A stretch of 64,000 nt of DNA from Burkholderia cepacia (GCF_029962485.1 NZ_CP073637.1:2170001-2234000), one strand, 5' to 3'; shown: positions 54,210 to 63,716, counted from the first letter of the stretch. Notes: a model not told the origin generated them from the sequence alone. Made by a program: numbers and translations.

Positions 54210-55670
54210 TCAGTCCACGTGGTAGTTCGGGGCTTCCTTCGTGATCTGCACGTCGTGCACGTGCGACTCGCGCATGCCCGCCGCGGTGATCTGAACGAAT
54301 TCGGCCTTGTCGTGCAGCTCGTCGATCGTGCGGCAGCCGCAGTAGCCCATGCTCGCGCGCACGCCACCGACCAGTTGGAACAGGATCGCGTTGACCGAAC
54401 CCTTGTACGCGACGCGGCCTTCGATGCCTTCCGGCACGAGCTTGTCGATGTTCGCCGAGTTGTCCTGGAAGTAGCGGTCCGCCGCGCCGTCCTTCATTGC
54501 ACCGACCGAACCCATGCCGCGGTACGACTTGTACTGGCGGCCCTGAAACAGGAACACGTCGCCCGGCGCCTCTTCGGTGCCCGCGAACATGCTGCCCATC
54601 ATCACCGCGTTCGCGCCGGCCGCGAGGGCCTTCGACACGTCGCCCGAGAAGCGCACGCCACCGTCGGCGATGCACGGCACGCCCGTGCCCTTCAGCGCTT
54701 CCGCGACGTTCGAAATCGCGCTGATCTGCGGCACGCCGACACCGGCGACGATCCGCGTCGTGCAGATCGAGCCCGGGCCGATACCGACCTTGACCGCGTC
54801 CGCGCCGTATTCGACCAGCGCCTTCGCGGCAGCGGCCGTCGCGATGTTGCCGCCGATCACTTCGACGTGCGGGAAGTTCTGCTTGACCCAGCGGACACGC
54901 TCGAGCACGCCCTTGCTGTGACCGTGCGCGGTATCGACGACGATCACGTCGACGCCGGCCTGCACCAGCAGCTCGACGCGCTCTTCGTTGTCGGGGCCGA
55001 CACCGACCGCCGCGCCTGCGCGCAGCTTGCCGTGTTCGTCCTTGCACGCGTCCGGGTGCTCGGTCTGCTTCGTGATGTCCTTGACGGTCATCAGGCCGCG
55101 CAGTTCGAACGCATCGTTGACGACCAGCACGCGCTCGAGGCGGTGGCTGTGCATCAGTGCCTTCGCTTCGGCGAGCGGCGTGCCTTCCTTGACCGTGACG
55201 AGGCGCTCGCGCGGCGTCATGATCGACTTGACCGGCTCATCGAGGCGCGTTTCGAAACGCAGGTCGCGGTTCGTGACGATACCGACGAGCTGCGGGCCTT
55301 CGACGACCGGGAAGCCCGAAATGCCATGCTGGCGCGACAGCGCGATCACGTCGCGCACCTTCATTTGCGGCGGCACCGTGATCGGGTCGCGGACGACGCC
55401 CGACTCAAAACGCTTGACCTTCGCGACCTCGCGGGCCTGCTCGGCCGGCGTGAGGTTCTTGTGGACGATACCGACGCCACCCTGCTGCGCCATCGCGATC
55501 GCGAGGCGACCTTCGGTGACCGTGTCCATCGCGGCGGACACGAGCGGCATGTTCAGGGAGATGTTGCGGGTCAGCTTGGTCTTGAGGCTGGTGTCGCGCG
55601 GGAGAACGTCGGAGAAGGCGGGAACGAGGAGCACGTCATCGAAAGTGAGTGCTTTTTGGATCAGACGCAT
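54210..55670 (-). CDS. guaB: IMP dehydrogenase GuaB
   Basis: The 486-residue enzyme oxidises IMP to XMP, the first committed step to GMP. It has the (beta/alpha)8 barrel with two CBS domains inserted (about residues 95-205), the catalytic cysteine loop [35 protein letters not shown] and the flap [14 protein letters not shown] precedes the ATG. A strong -10 box lies upstream. Confidence 0.98.
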   Translation of the reverse strand: MRLIQKALTFDDVLLVPAFSDVLPRDTSLKTKLTRNISLNMPLVSAAMDTVTEGRLAIAMAQQGGVGIVHKNLTPAEQAREVAKVKRFESGVVRDPITVPPQMKVRDVIALSRQHGISGFPVVEGPQLVGIVTNRDLRFETRLDEPVKSIMTPRERLVTVKEGTPLAEAKALMHSHRLERVLVVNDAFELRGLMTVKDITKQTEHPDACKDEHGKLRAGAAVGVGPDNEERVELLVQAGVDVIVVDTAHGHSKGVLERVRWVKQNFPHVEVIGGNIATAAAAKALVEYGADAVKVGIGPGSICTTRIVAGVGVPQISAISNVAEALKGTGVPCIADGGVRFSGDVSKALAAGANAVMMGSMFAGTEEAPGDVFLFQGRQYKSYRGMGSVGAMKDGAADRYFQDNSANIDKLVPEGIEGRVAYKGSVNAILFQLVGGVRASMGYCGCRTIDELHDKAEFVQITAAGMRESHVHDVQITKEAPNYHVD

Positions 55671-55696
55671 GGCAAATCCTATGGGCGCAAAAGCGA

Positions 55697-55725
55697 ATTA
55701 TACGCGAAGCGCCGTGAATTTTCAC
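55697..55725 (-). promoter_or_regulatory. Predicted promoter of guaB
   Basis: On the minus strand a perfect -10 box TATAAT lies at 55697-55702, with GTGAAA 17 bases upstream (55720-55725; TTGTGA at 19). It is 26 bases before the guaB start, so the leader is short. Confidence 0.55.
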
Positions 55726-55883
55726 AACACGAACAACGGCTTAGCCGGTTTCAGCCGTTCGGGGGCCGAATCGTTCGGATCGCGGTTCGGTTCGTTTTCG
55801 ATCGCCTTTCGTTTCACCGCTGCATCGAGCCATTCGCGCAACCAGCGGCAATCCGGCCCATCGGCCCGTTGCGAACCGGTCAC
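55722..55883 (-). CDS. Doubtful 53-codon small ORF upstream of guaB
   Basis: A GTG-started frame encodes about 53 residues with a protein-like composition: an amphipathic block CRWLREWLDAAVKRKAIEN and a charged tail ending KPAKPLFVL. No family was recognised and no clear ribosome site is seen. The frame remains open upstream into the region antisense to DUF2182 flanks, so this could be a remnant or chance frame. Confidence 0.25.
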   Translation of the reverse strand: MTGSQRADGPDCRWLREWLDAAVKRKAIENEPNRDPNDSAPERLKPAKPLFVL

Positions 55884-55948
55884 GCGACCGAAGCGGCCAC
55901 GGTGAAGCGAGGCCCGGCAACGTGTCGAATCGGCCTGCCTACCCTGTG

Positions 55949-56788
55949 TTATAGCAGCCCTGCCGCACGCACGATCATCGCAATGCCGCCGCCGACCGCC
56001 ACGCAACCGGCAATCCGCGCAGCAACACGCCCGCCGGGCGGCGCGAGGCGCTCGGCGGCGATCGCGACCGTCACGGCGGCCATCACGCGCAGGTCCATCA
56101 TGCCGGCCGCCAGCGCGATCGCCATCAGGTTCCCGCAACAGGCGCTGCAGTGCATGGCGGCCCGCACGCCGTGCCGCCACGCCGCACCGGCAACGGCCGA
56201 CGACCGGTGTACGCCGCCGGCCATATGCCGGCAGCACGCCAGCCGCCGCGCCTTCCACGCGGAGAATTGCAGCATGCCTGCAACCGACACGACCGCGCCG
56301 GCCGCGAACGGCAGCGCGCGGGCAAGGCCCGGCAGCCGTGCGGCAGCGGCCGTCAGCGCGGCGCCAGCCGGAAACACGAGCGCCCCGAGCGCCATCCACA
56401 CCGCGAAATACCCGGCGCCCGCAACGACGACGAGCCAGGCGGAACGCGCCGTGGCCATCGGGCCGATGCGCTGCCGGTATTGCCAGAGCATCGGCGCCAG
56501 CGCCGGCAGCATCATCGCCGCCGTCATCGCGCCCCACATTCCGGCGAACGTCGCGAAGGCACGTCCGGCGCCCCGGCCGCACGGCTGCAGCCATGCGGCC
56601 GAAGCCATCCAGCCACCGGCCATCGGTTCGCCGCCCATCGCGGCCATCGACGCGTGCTGCGCCAGTGTCGCCGTCACGGCGACGGCGAACACGGCCGCGA
56701 GTGCGGCCCCGAATTCCCGCGGATCAGGGTCTGCCCCGCCGATTGCCGACCGCGCCATCGCACGCTCCCGCCCGTCGCCGGCTTGCAC
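55949..56788 (-). CDS. DUF2182 metal-binding membrane protein
   Basis: The product (279 residues from GTG 56788, or 269 from ATG 56758) has about seven membrane helices and the DUF2182 signature FAGMWGAMTAAMMLPALAPMLWQYRQ. A cysteine/histidine-rich region ARRLACCRHMAGG and AAMHCSACCGNLMAIALAAGMMDLR is typical of these predicted metal-binding membrane proteins. Its GTG abuts the stop of the DUF899 gene, implying coupling. Function unknown. Confidence 0.82.
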   Translation of the reverse strand: MQAGDGRERAMARSAIGGADPDPREFGAALAAVFAVAVTATLAQHASMAAMGGEPMAGGWMASAAWLQPCGRGAGRAFATFAGMWGAMTAAMMLPALAPMLWQYRQRIGPMATARSAWLVVVAGAGYFAVWMALGALVFPAGAALTAAAARLPGLARALPFAAGAVVSVAGMLQFSAWKARRLACCRHMAGGVHRSSAVAGAAWRHGVRAAMHCSACCGNLMAIALAAGMMDLRVMAAVTVAIAAERLAPPGGRVAARIAGCVAVGGGIAMIVRAAGLL

Positions 56789-57553
56789 TCAGCCGCGCGC
56801 GTACTCGTCGTGACGGCGCCACCACGGGCCGGCCTCGTTGCGCCCGCGCGGCGCGCGATCGAGCCACTGGTACATCCCCCACAGCCCGTCAAGCCCGCGC
56901 GCGTAGGTCGAGTACGTGTGATAGACGACACCATCCTCTCGCACGAATGCGCTCATCCCCGGCCGGTCGAGCGAATACGTGACCGCGTCGGTGCCGCAGG
57001 TGGCCGCGAACTGCACGACGGGCGCCGGCGGTGGATCCATGTCCATCGCATGGCCGGCCCGCGCGTAGTTGTATTCGATGTCGCCCGCGCGCTGCTGCGT
57101 TTCGGTGAACGACACGTTGAAGTCGAAGTTGAAATCGCTGCCGACCGACGATGCCCATGGGAAGGTCCACCCCATCCGCTCGCGGTACGCGAGCAGCTTC
57201 GCGAGCGGTGCGCGCGACACGGCCGAGAGCGTCACGTCGTGGTGCGCCAGGTGCACGGCGAAGCCGTCGAACCCGTCGGCGAGCGCCGAGCACGACGGGC
57301 AGCCGGCCTTGTAGTCGGGGCCGAACATGAAGTGATAGACGAGCAGTTGCGAACGGCCGCGAAACAGGTCGTCGAGCGTCGCCCGGCCGTCCTCGGTGTC
57401 GAACCGGTAGGTCTTGTCGACACGCACCCACGGCAGCGCCTGGCGCCGCCGTGCAAGTTCGTCGCTTTGCCGCGTCAACGCCTTTTCAGCGTCGAGCAGT
57501 GCGCGGCGCTCGGCCAGCCATTCGTCGCGCGTTCCGGTGAGATGGTTCGTCAT
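56789..57553 (-). CDS. DUF899 thioredoxin-fold protein
   Basis: The 254-residue protein belongs to the DUF899 (AAL-rich, thioredoxin-like) family, with ALPWVRVDKTYRFDTEDG, LLVYHFMFGPDYKAGCPSCSALADGFDG and the late HTYSTYARGLDGLWGMYQWLDRAPRGRNE. The CPSC pair near residue 85 sits where peroxiredoxin-like folds have their redox cysteine. ATG 57553 is the family start. It is followed directly by DUF2182 and is divergent from a helix-turn-helix gene. Confidence 0.86.
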   Translation of the reverse strand: MTNHLTGTRDEWLAERRALLDAEKALTRQSDELARRRQALPWVRVDKTYRFDTEDGRATLDDLFRGRSQLLVYHFMFGPDYKAGCPSCSALADGFDGFAVHLAHHDVTLSAVSRAPLAKLLAYRERMGWTFPWASSVGSDFNFDFNVSFTETQQRAGDIEYNYARAGHAMDMDPPPAPVVQFAATCGTDAVTYSLDRPGMSAFVREDGVVYHTYSTYARGLDGLWGMYQWLDRAPRGRNEAGPWWRRHDEYARG

Positions 57554-57666
57554 TGCGGGTGCCTCCTTCGGTGGGTATCCGGGCACGGCGTACGAAGCCG
57601 TGTACGTGGTGCTAGATTAGTGGCCGGCATCGGACCGGAGGGAGTGACAACTGTGTCGGGATTCGG

Positions 57667-58887
57667 ATGGATTCGCTGATCACGGCGGCCGCGCGCGCGC
57701 TCGCGGCCGGTGACGCGCTCGGCGCGCTGAACCGCGTCGCGCTGCGTGACGATGCGCCGGCGCTCGCGCTGCGCGGCATCGCGATGGCGCAGCTCGGCGA
57801 TTTCGAACGCGCGCGCGCCCTCGTGCGCGGCGCCGCACGTGCATTCGGCGCGAAGGAAGCCGTTGCACGGGCGCGCTGCGTCGTCGCGGAAGCCGAGATC
57901 GCACTCGCGTCGCGCGACCTGCGCTGGCCGACGCGCGCGCTCGATGCGGCCTGCGCAACGCTCGACGCGCACGGCGACCGCGCAAACGCCGCGCATGCGC
58001 GCTATCTCGGCGTACGCCGGCTGCTGCTGATCGGCCATATCGACGATGCCGAGCAACTGCTCGCGCATCTCGATCCCGCGCCGCTGCCAGCCGCGTCGCG
58101 CGCCGCCCATGAACTGATCGCGGCCGGCATCGCGATGCGCCGCATCCGTACGCACGCGGCACGCGCGGCGCTCGCCCGTGCGAACGCGGCCGCGCGCGAC
58201 GCCGGCATCGCCGCACTGACGGCCGAGGTCGACACCGCCGCACGCGTGCTCGACGCACCGGCCGCTCGCCTCATCGCGCGCGGCACCTCGCGGCTCGTAC
58301 GGCTCGACGAAGTCGAGACGCTGTTCGCATCGAACGCGCTCGTCGTCGATGCGTGCCGCCACACGGTGCGCGATGCGCGCACGACCGTGTCGCTCGCGCG
58401 GCGCCCCGTGCTGTTCGTGCTCGCCCGCGCGCTCGGCGAGGCCTGGCCGGCCGACGTGTCGCGCAACGCGCTCGTGGCCGCCGCGTTCCGCGCGAAACAT
58501 GCGGACGAATCGCATCGCGCGCGGCTGCGCGTCGAGATCGGCCGGCTGCGCGCGGTGCTACGGCCGCTCGCGAACGTCATCGCGACACCGCGCGGCTTTG
58601 CGCTCGAACCGCTCGGCGTGCGCGAGACCGTCGTCCTCGCGCGCCCGGTCGACGATCGCCACGCGGCCGTGCTTGCACTGCTCGCCGACGGCGAAGCATG
58701 GTCGAGCTCCGCGCTGGCGCTCGCGCTCGGCGCAAGCCAGCGCACCGTGCAGCGCGCGCTCGACGCGCTCGCGGAGGCCGACAAGGTGCAGGCGCTCGGT
58801 CGCGGCCGCGCGCGCCGCTGGATGACGCCGCCGCTACCGGGATTCGCGACGACCTTGTTACTCCCTGCTCCGCTGCCGGGAGACTAG
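57667..58887 (+). CDS. HTH regulator with TPR-like N-terminus
   Basis: The 406-residue protein consists of alanine/arginine-rich helical repeats over about residues 1-200 (TPR-like units such as LALRGIAMAQLGDFERARALV), a middle domain, and a C-terminal winged helix (SSALALALGASQRTVQRALDALAEADKVQALGRGRARRW). No exact family was recognised. It stands between the DUF899 unit (divergent) and the propeller gene, which begins one base after its stop, so it is a candidate regulator of both. Confidence 0.75.
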   Translation: MDSLITAAARALAAGDALGALNRVALRDDAPALALRGIAMAQLGDFERARALVRGAARAFGAKEAVARARCVVAEAEIALASRDLRWPTRALDAACATLDAHGDRANAAHARYLGVRRLLLIGHIDDAEQLLAHLDPAPLPAASRAAHELIAAGIAMRRIRTHAARAALARANAAARDAGIAALTAEVDTAARVLDAPAARLIARGTSRLVRLDEVETLFASNALVVDACRHTVRDARTTVSLARRPVLFVLARALGEAWPADVSRNALVAAAFRAKHADESHRARLRVEIGRLRAVLRPLANVIATPRGFALEPLGVRETVVLARPVDDRHAAVLALLADGEAWSSSALALALGASQRTVQRALDALAEADKVQALGRGRARRWMTPPLPGFATTLLLPAPLPGD

Positions 58888-58888
58888 G

Positions 58889-59605
58889 ATGGCTTCACCG
58901 AACGACGAGGTGACGAACATGAAACGCTCCCATGCAGAGATCATTCGCGAATATGGCCCGTTTCCGGGCGTCGACGGCGTGCACGGCGTCACGTTCGACG
59001 GGCAGCACGTCTGGTATGCGTCCGGCGACAAGCTGAACGCGCTCGACCCGGAGCGCGGCACGACCATCCGCTCGCTCGACGTCGCCGCGCATGCGGGCAC
59101 CGCGTTCGACGGCCGCCACCTGTTTCAGATCGTCGAGGACCGCATCGAGAAGCTCGACCCCGAATCGGGTCGCGTGCTCGCGACGATCCCGGCCCCCGGC
59201 GGCGGCGCCGATTCGGGGCTCGCGTGGGCTGAAGGCACGCTGTGGGTCGGCCAGTACCGCGAACGCAAGATTCATCAGATCGATCCGGAATCGGGCGCCG
59301 TGCTGCGCACGATCGAATCGAACCGCTTCGTCACCGGCGTGACGTGGGTCGACGGCGAGCTGTGGCACGGCACGTGGGAGGCCGAGCAGAGCGACCTGCG
59401 GCGCATCGACCCGCGCACGGGCCAGGTGCTCGAGCAGGTCGACATGCCGGCCGGCGTCGGCATATCGGGGCTCGAATCCGACGGCCACGACCGCTTCTAC
59501 TGCGGCGGCGGCAACAGCGGCAAGCTGCGCACCGTGCGGCGCCCGGCGCACTCGAGCGCAGCGGGCGACGGCGCGGGCGCGACGCCCGATCCGGCAGACG
59601 ATTGA
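58889..59605 (+). CDS. Beta-propeller protein, glutamine cyclotransferase-like
   Basis: The 238-residue protein has repeated blade motifs: GVHGVTFDGQHVWYASGDKLNALDPERG, HAGTAFDGRHLFQIVEDRIEKLDPESGRVL, SGLAWAEGTLWVGQYRERKIHQIDPESGAVL, and TGVTWVDGELWHGTWEAEQSDLRRIDPRTGQVL. They fit the five-bladed glutaminyl cyclotransferase/Vgb-like propeller type. No signal peptide is seen. An internal ATG at 58919 (MKRSHAEI) is an alternative start. It is transcriptionally coupled to the HTH gene. Enzyme activity unproven. Confidence 0.8.
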   Translation: MASPNDEVTNMKRSHAEIIREYGPFPGVDGVHGVTFDGQHVWYASGDKLNALDPERGTTIRSLDVAAHAGTAFDGRHLFQIVEDRIEKLDPESGRVLATIPAPGGGADSGLAWAEGTLWVGQYRERKIHQIDPESGAVLRTIESNRFVTGVTWVDGELWHGTWEAEQSDLRRIDPRTGQVLEQVDMPAGVGISGLESDGHDRFYCGGGNSGKLRTVRRPAHSSAAGDGAGATPDPADD

Positions 59606-59741
59606 TCCGTCGCCGGTCCACGCCGCTCGGGCACGCAACGCCTCGAAATCCCGCCGTGCGCCGAGTGCAGGAATGAACAAGACGCCGCAGCAACGGCGTC
59701 GCTAAGATGCGCGCACATCAGTCATTTGTTCGGAGCAGTCG

Positions 59742-60707
59742 ATGCAGCGCGGCGTGGTTTACGGTGTCCTGGCAGGTGCCCTGTGGGGCATGGTGTTTCT
59801 CGTTCCGCGGCTGCTGACCGACTTCTCGCCGCTGCTGTTGAGCGCCGGCCGCTATGCGATGTATGGCCTCGTGTCGCTCGCGGCCGCGCTGCCGGCGGCC
59901 CGCTCGCTGCTCGCGCGACTCACCCGCGAAGATCTCGTCGCGTTGATGAAACTCGCCGTCGTCGGCAACGTCGCGTACTACATGCTGCTGTCCGGCGCCG
60001 TGCACCTGATCGGCATCGCGCCCAGCTCGCTGATCGTCGGCGTGCTGCCCGTGACCGTCACGCTCGCCGGCCTGGGCGACCACGGCGCCGTGCCACTGCG
60101 GCGGCTCGCCGCCCCGCTCGCGCTGGTGATCGCGGGCATCGTCTGCATCAACGTCGACCTGTTCACGTCCGAGGCCGCACACGCGACGACGCTCGGCCAG
60201 AAACTCGCGGGCATCGCCTGCGCGGCCGGCGCGCTTGCGAGCTGGACCTGGTACGCGGTGGCGAACGCGCGCTACCTCCAGCGCCATCATCATTTCGGCG
60301 GCAACGAGTGGTCGGTGTTGTGGGGTGTCGTGACGGGCCTGATCGGCGGGCTCTGCTGGATCGCGATCCTCGCACTGCCGGCGGGCACGGTGCAGGCAGC
60401 CGTCCCGGCGTCGCGCTGGCAGTTGTTCTGGTTGCTGAACCTCGTGCTCGCGATCGGCGCGTCGTGGCTCGGCAACGGGCTATGGAATGCCGCGTCGAAG
60501 CGCTTGCCGCTCACGCTGTCCGGCCAGTTGATCGTGTTCGAAACCGTATTCGCGATGCTGTACGCGTTCGTGTACGACCAGCGGATGCCGCACGCGCTCG
60601 AGGTCGCCGCGCTCGTGCTGCTGCTCGCCGGCGTGTACGGCTCGGTGCGGCAGCACGGCGACACGCCGGGCAGCGCGTCGACCAACGCAAACGCCGCGGC
60701 CCACTGA
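59742..60707 (+). CDS. DMT-family (EamA) transporter
   Basis: The 321-residue inner-membrane protein has about ten helices in two EamA halves (YGVLAGALWGMVFLVPRLLTDFSPLLLSAGRYAMYGLVSL in the first, SVLWGVVTGLIGGLCWIAIL and SWLGNGLWNAASKRLPLTLSGQLIVFETVFAMLYAFVYD in the second). EamA proteins export amino acids or other metabolites. Substrate unknown. It stands alone, convergent with rnfH. Confidence 0.85.
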   Translation: MQRGVVYGVLAGALWGMVFLVPRLLTDFSPLLLSAGRYAMYGLVSLAAALPAARSLLARLTREDLVALMKLAVVGNVAYYMLLSGAVHLIGIAPSSLIVGVLPVTVTLAGLGDHGAVPLRRLAAPLALVIAGIVCINVDLFTSEAAHATTLGQKLAGIACAAGALASWTWYAVANARYLQRHHHFGGNEWSVLWGVVTGLIGGLCWIAILALPAGTVQAAVPASRWQLFWLLNLVLAIGASWLGNGLWNAASKRLPLTLSGQLIVFETVFAMLYAFVYDQRMPHALEVAALVLLLAGVYGSVRQHGDTPGSASTNANAAAH

Positions 60708-60751
60708 GTGCGCCGCGGCGTTTGATCAGACGAATCGGAACGAAAAACGCG

Positions 60752-61075
60752 TCAGCGCGCGTCCTTGTGCATCCACTTGCGGCCCTCGATCGAGCCGGCG
60801 CGGCGGGATTTGTCGACGCGCCGCTGGCGCGCCAGCTTCGGATCGACGATCAGCGGGCGGTAGATCTCGACACGGTCGTGGTCGGCGAGCGGCGCGTCGA
60901 GCGGCGCGAGCTTGCCGTACACGCCCGTCTTCGCGTGCGCGAGGTCGATCTCCGGATGCAGCGCGAGCACGCCGCTCGCGTCGATCGCCGAGCGAACGGT
61001 CGCCCCTTCGGGCAGCGACAGCGGGATCAGCGTCTGGCGATCCGGCAGCGCATAGCAGACTTCGATCGACAGCAT
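60752..61075 (-). CDS. rnfH: RnfH family ubiquitin-fold protein
   Basis: The 107-residue protein has the RnfH/ubiquitin-like core: IEVCYALPDRQTLIPLSLPEGATVRSAIDASGVL and LAPLDAPLADHDRVEIYRPLIVDPKLARQRRVDKSR. It lies 4 bases after ratA in the same direction, the same arrangement as the yfjF/yfjG pair of enterics. Its role is unclear; the name is historical from Rnf clusters. Confidence 0.9.
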   Translation of the reverse strand: MLSIEVCYALPDRQTLIPLSLPEGATVRSAIDASGVLALHPEIDLAHAKTGVYGKLAPLDAPLADHDRVEIYRPLIVDPKLARQRRVDKSRRAGSIEGRKWMHKDAR

Positions 61076-61079
61076 CGCG

Positions 61080-61517
61080 TCACCCCTTCCCGTAGCGCTG
61101 GTCCGCGCGCTTCACGAACGAATCGACGAACGTGTTCGCGATATGGCTGAACACGGGCCCGATGATCTTCTCGAGCAGGATGCTCGAAAACTCGTAGTGC
61201 AGCGCGAATTCGATCTTGCACGCATCGGCACGCAGCGCCGTGAAGCGCCACGTGCCCGTGAACTTCTTGAACGGACCGTCCGTGAACTCCATGTCGATCC
61301 GCGTCGGGCGTTCCTGCGTATTGCGCGTCGCGAAATGCTGCTTGATGCCCTTGAAGTTGATATCGATGCGCGCTTCCATCCCGCGCTCGTCCTGACGGCG
61401 AATCTCGACGCCGCCGCACCAGGGCAGGAAATTGGGGTAGTCGGCCACGTCGGTGACGAGGTCGAACATCTGTTCCGCCGAATGGCGGATCAATACGGTT
61501 TTCTGGACATCTGCCAT
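61080..61517 (-). CDS. ratA: RatA family SRPBCC/START-like protein
   Basis: The 145-residue protein has the polyketide-cyclase/START fold with TVLIRHSAEQMFDLVTDVADYPNFLPWCGGVEI and WRFTALRADACKIEFALHYEFSSILLEKIIGPVFSHIANTFVDSFVKRADQRYG. The enteric homologue was described as the ribosome-association toxin RatA and its eukaryotic kin (Coq10) bind ubiquinone. Coq10-like quinone binding is the more general function. It is divergent from smpB, as in many proteobacteria. Confidence 0.92.
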   Translation of the reverse strand: MADVQKTVLIRHSAEQMFDLVTDVADYPNFLPWCGGVEIRRQDERGMEARIDINFKGIKQHFATRNTQERPTRIDMEFTDGPFKKFTGTWRFTALRADACKIEFALHYEFSSILLEKIIGPVFSHIANTFVDSFVKRADQRYGKG

Positions 61518-61575
61518 AAATCGCGCGGCATCGCTGAAGGTGGAAACGCCAAGCCGGGCGATTCCCGCCCCGCTT

Positions 61576-61584
61576 TGCTAAAAT
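61576..61584 (+). promoter_or_regulatory. Extended -10 element of smpB
   Basis: TGC followed by TAAAAT (61579-61584) matches the extended -10 form TGnTATAAT. It lies 33 bases before the smpB start. No strong -35 box was noted, as is common for extended -10 promoters. Confidence 0.45.
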
Positions 61585-61616
61585 CGTGATTTTAAACGAG
61601 TTGGCCCGATCCTTTC

Positions 61617-62063
61617 ATGAGCATCATCGACAACAGGAAAGCGCACTTCGATTATCACATCGAGGAACGCTACGAGGCGGGGCTCGTGCTGGAGGGCTGG
61701 GAAGTCAAGGCGCTGCGCGCCGGGCGCGGCCAGATCCGGGAAGGTTACGTCGTCGTGAAGAGCGGCGAGATCTTCCTGATCGGCACCCATATCAGCCCGC
61801 TGCCCGAAGCCTCGACGCACATCACGCCCGACCCGGTTCGCACGCGCAAGCTGCTGCTGCACCGCGAGGAAATCAAGAAACTGATCGGCAAGGTCGAGCA
61901 GCGTGGCTACACGCTCGTGCCGCTGAACTTCCACTACAAGGGCGGTCGCGTGAAGTGCGACATCGCGCTCGCGAAGGGCAAGAAGCTGCACGACAAGCGC
62001 GAAACCGAGAAGAAGCGCGACTGGGAACGCGAGAAGGCACGCATCATGCGCGCCGGCACCTGA
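61617..62063 (+). CDS. smpB: SsrA-binding protein SmpB
   Basis: The 148-residue RNA-binding protein carries tmRNA to stalled ribosomes. It has the oligonucleotide-binding core ([88 protein letters not shown]) and the basic C-terminal tail [12 protein letters not shown]. No tmRNA gene was found in the window. A terminator follows. Confidence 0.97.
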   Translation: MSIIDNRKAHFDYHIEERYEAGLVLEGWEVKALRAGRGQIREGYVVVKSGEIFLIGTHISPLPEASTHITPDPVRTRKLLLHREEIKKLIGKVEQRGYTLVPLNFHYKGGRVKCDIALAKGKKLHDKRETEKKRDWEREKARIMRAGT

Positions 62064-62087
62064 CGCGCGCAACCTGCAATACAAACG

Positions 62088-62121
62088 ACACGGCCCGCTC
62101 GAAGCGGGCCGTGTTGCTTTG
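62088..62121 (+). terminator. Terminator after smpB
   Basis: An 11-base-pair stem, CACGGCCCGCT with AGCGGGCCGTG, closes a 3-base loop and is followed by TTGCTTTGGG. The T run is interrupted. Confidence 0.7.
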
Positions 62122-62312
62122 GGTTCGGTGAATCCCACATATCGATCGCCCAGAGGCGGCCGGCGGCGTTCGATACACAAAGCCGGTGGTTTCGCCTGAC
62201 GATTCGCGCCGAAGGCGCCTTACGGGCTCCGGCGGAACTCGCCCGAACGCGCGACGATTGGCCGCATGCGGATCGCATACAGCGGCCGCCAGCGCATCAG
62301 GAACGCCCCGGC

Positions 62313-63248
62313 TCAGCCCTTCCCGCCCGCGGCCGGCGACGCGCGTTTGACGATCGACATCGCCGATGCGATCGCACTGCCGAGATCCGACAGGTTCGAC
62401 GGCACGATCAGCGTGTTGCCCTGCTTCGCGAGATTCGCGAACGCGCCGACATACTGCTCGGCGACCTTCAGGTTCACCGCGTCCATCCCTCCTTGCGACT
62501 GCATCGCGCTCGCGATCTTCTGGATCGCCTGCGCGTTCGCCTCGGCCACCGCCAGAATCGCAGCGGCCTCGCCCTGCGCCTGGTTGATCGCGGCCTGCCG
62601 CTCGCCTTCGGACTTCTGGATCGCCGCTTCACGCGCGCCCGACGCGAGGTTGATCTGTTCCTGCTTGCGGCCCTCGGATGCGGCGATCAGCGCACGCTTT
62701 TCGCGCTCCGCGGTGATCTGCGCCTGCATCGCGTGCAGGATTTCCTTCGGCGGCGTCAGATCCTTGATCTCGTAGCGTAGCACCTTCACACCCCAGTTCG
62801 ACGCGGCCTCGTCAAGCGCCGACACAATGCTGTGGTTGATGAAGTCGCGTTCCTCGAACGTCTTGTCGAGTTCCAGCTTGCCGATCACCGAGCGCAGCAT
62901 TGTCTGCGACAACTGCGTGATCGCGAGCACGAAGTTGCTCGACCCGTACGACGCCTTCATCGGGTCCATCACCTGGAAATACAGCACGCCGTCGACCTGA
63001 AGCTGCGTGTTGTCGCGCGTGATGCAGATCTGGCTCGGCACGTCGAGCGGGATTTCCTTCAGTATGTGCCGGTACGCGATGCGATCGACGAACGGCAGCA
63101 CGATGTTCAGACCGGGCGACAGCGTCGCGTGATAGCGCCCGAAGCGCTCGAGTACCCATGCATGCTGCTGCGGCACGATCTTCACCGTCTTCGACACGAT
63201 CACGATCGCGATGATGAGCAGGACAACCCAGATGATCAGCGAATCCAT
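62313..63248 (-). CDS. qmcA: SPFH/band-7 membrane protein QmcA
   Basis: The 311-residue stomatin/QmcA-type protein has an N-terminal membrane helix (IIWVVLLIIAIVIVSKTVKIVPQQHAWVLERFGRYHATLSPGLN). The SPFH domain follows, with NTQLQVDGVLYFQVMDPMKASYG and ERDFINHSIVSALDEAASNWGVKVLRYEIKDLTPP, and then a coiled coil of A/Q/E-rich helices. It organises membrane microdomains and assists proteases. It is preceded by an nfeD gene, the usual SPFH-NfeD pair. Confidence 0.93.
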   Translation of the reverse strand: MDSLIIWVVLLIIAIVIVSKTVKIVPQQHAWVLERFGRYHATLSPGLNIVLPFVDRIAYRHILKEIPLDVPSQICITRDNTQLQVDGVLYFQVMDPMKASYGSSNFVLAITQLSQTMLRSVIGKLELDKTFEERDFINHSIVSALDEAASNWGVKVLRYEIKDLTPPKEILHAMQAQITAEREKRALIAASEGRKQEQINLASGAREAAIQKSEGERQAAINQAQGEAAAILAVAEANAQAIQKIASAMQSQGGMDAVNLKVAEQYVGAFANLAKQGNTLIVPSNLSDLGSAIASAMSIVKRASPAAGGKG

Positions 63249-63281
63249 GAAGTATTCCCTCCTTGTTGTATTGGCGGACGA

Positions 63282-63716
63282 TCAGCCCGCGGGTTTCGCC
63301 ACGACCACGAGACAATTGCCGCGCACGGCACTCACCTGATACACGTGCACATCGTCGCGCTCGCCGTTCGCAAGCTCGACGTCCCAGTCGGCGCCGCGAT
63401 ACTGCACGCGTGCGCGGCCGTCACGCCACGCATCGACCGTGACGGTCGAGCCGATGTCGAGATTGACGTCGGGATTCGTCGACGTGTCGCGCTTCTGCTT
63501 GCGGCCAAGCCCCGAGCGGCGCAGCGCGATCATCGCGATGAGCGCGACCGCGGCCGCCGCGCCGAACTGCACGTGCGGCGCGAAACCGGCCAGTTGCAGC
63601 AAGCCGCCCGCGAGAAAGCCGAGCGCGATCATCAGCAGGTAGAACGTGCCCGTCAGCAGTTCGGCCACGACCAGCACGCCCACCGCGACCCACCAGAACA
63701 GATGCCCCGACATCAT
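63282..63716 (-). CDS. NfeD family membrane protein
   Basis: The 144-residue protein has membrane helices around residues 5-22, 26-40 and 44-62 (LFWWVAVGVLVVAELLTGTFYLLMIALGFLAGGLLQLAG) and a C-terminal OB-like domain (GSTVTVDAWRDGRARVQYRGADWDVELANG). It is the short NfeD type that partners SPFH proteins, encoded 33 bases upstream of qmcA. The start is chosen at the MMSGHLFWW methionines. The frame open to 63914 runs through a terminator and is not coding. Confidence 0.88.
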   Translation of the reverse strand: MMSGHLFWWVAVGVLVVAELLTGTFYLLMIALGFLAGGLLQLAGFAPHVQFGAAAAVALIAMIALRRSGLGRKQKRDTSTNPDVNLDIGSTVTVDAWRDGRARVQYRGADWDVELANGERDDVHVYQVSAVRGNCLVVVAKPAG

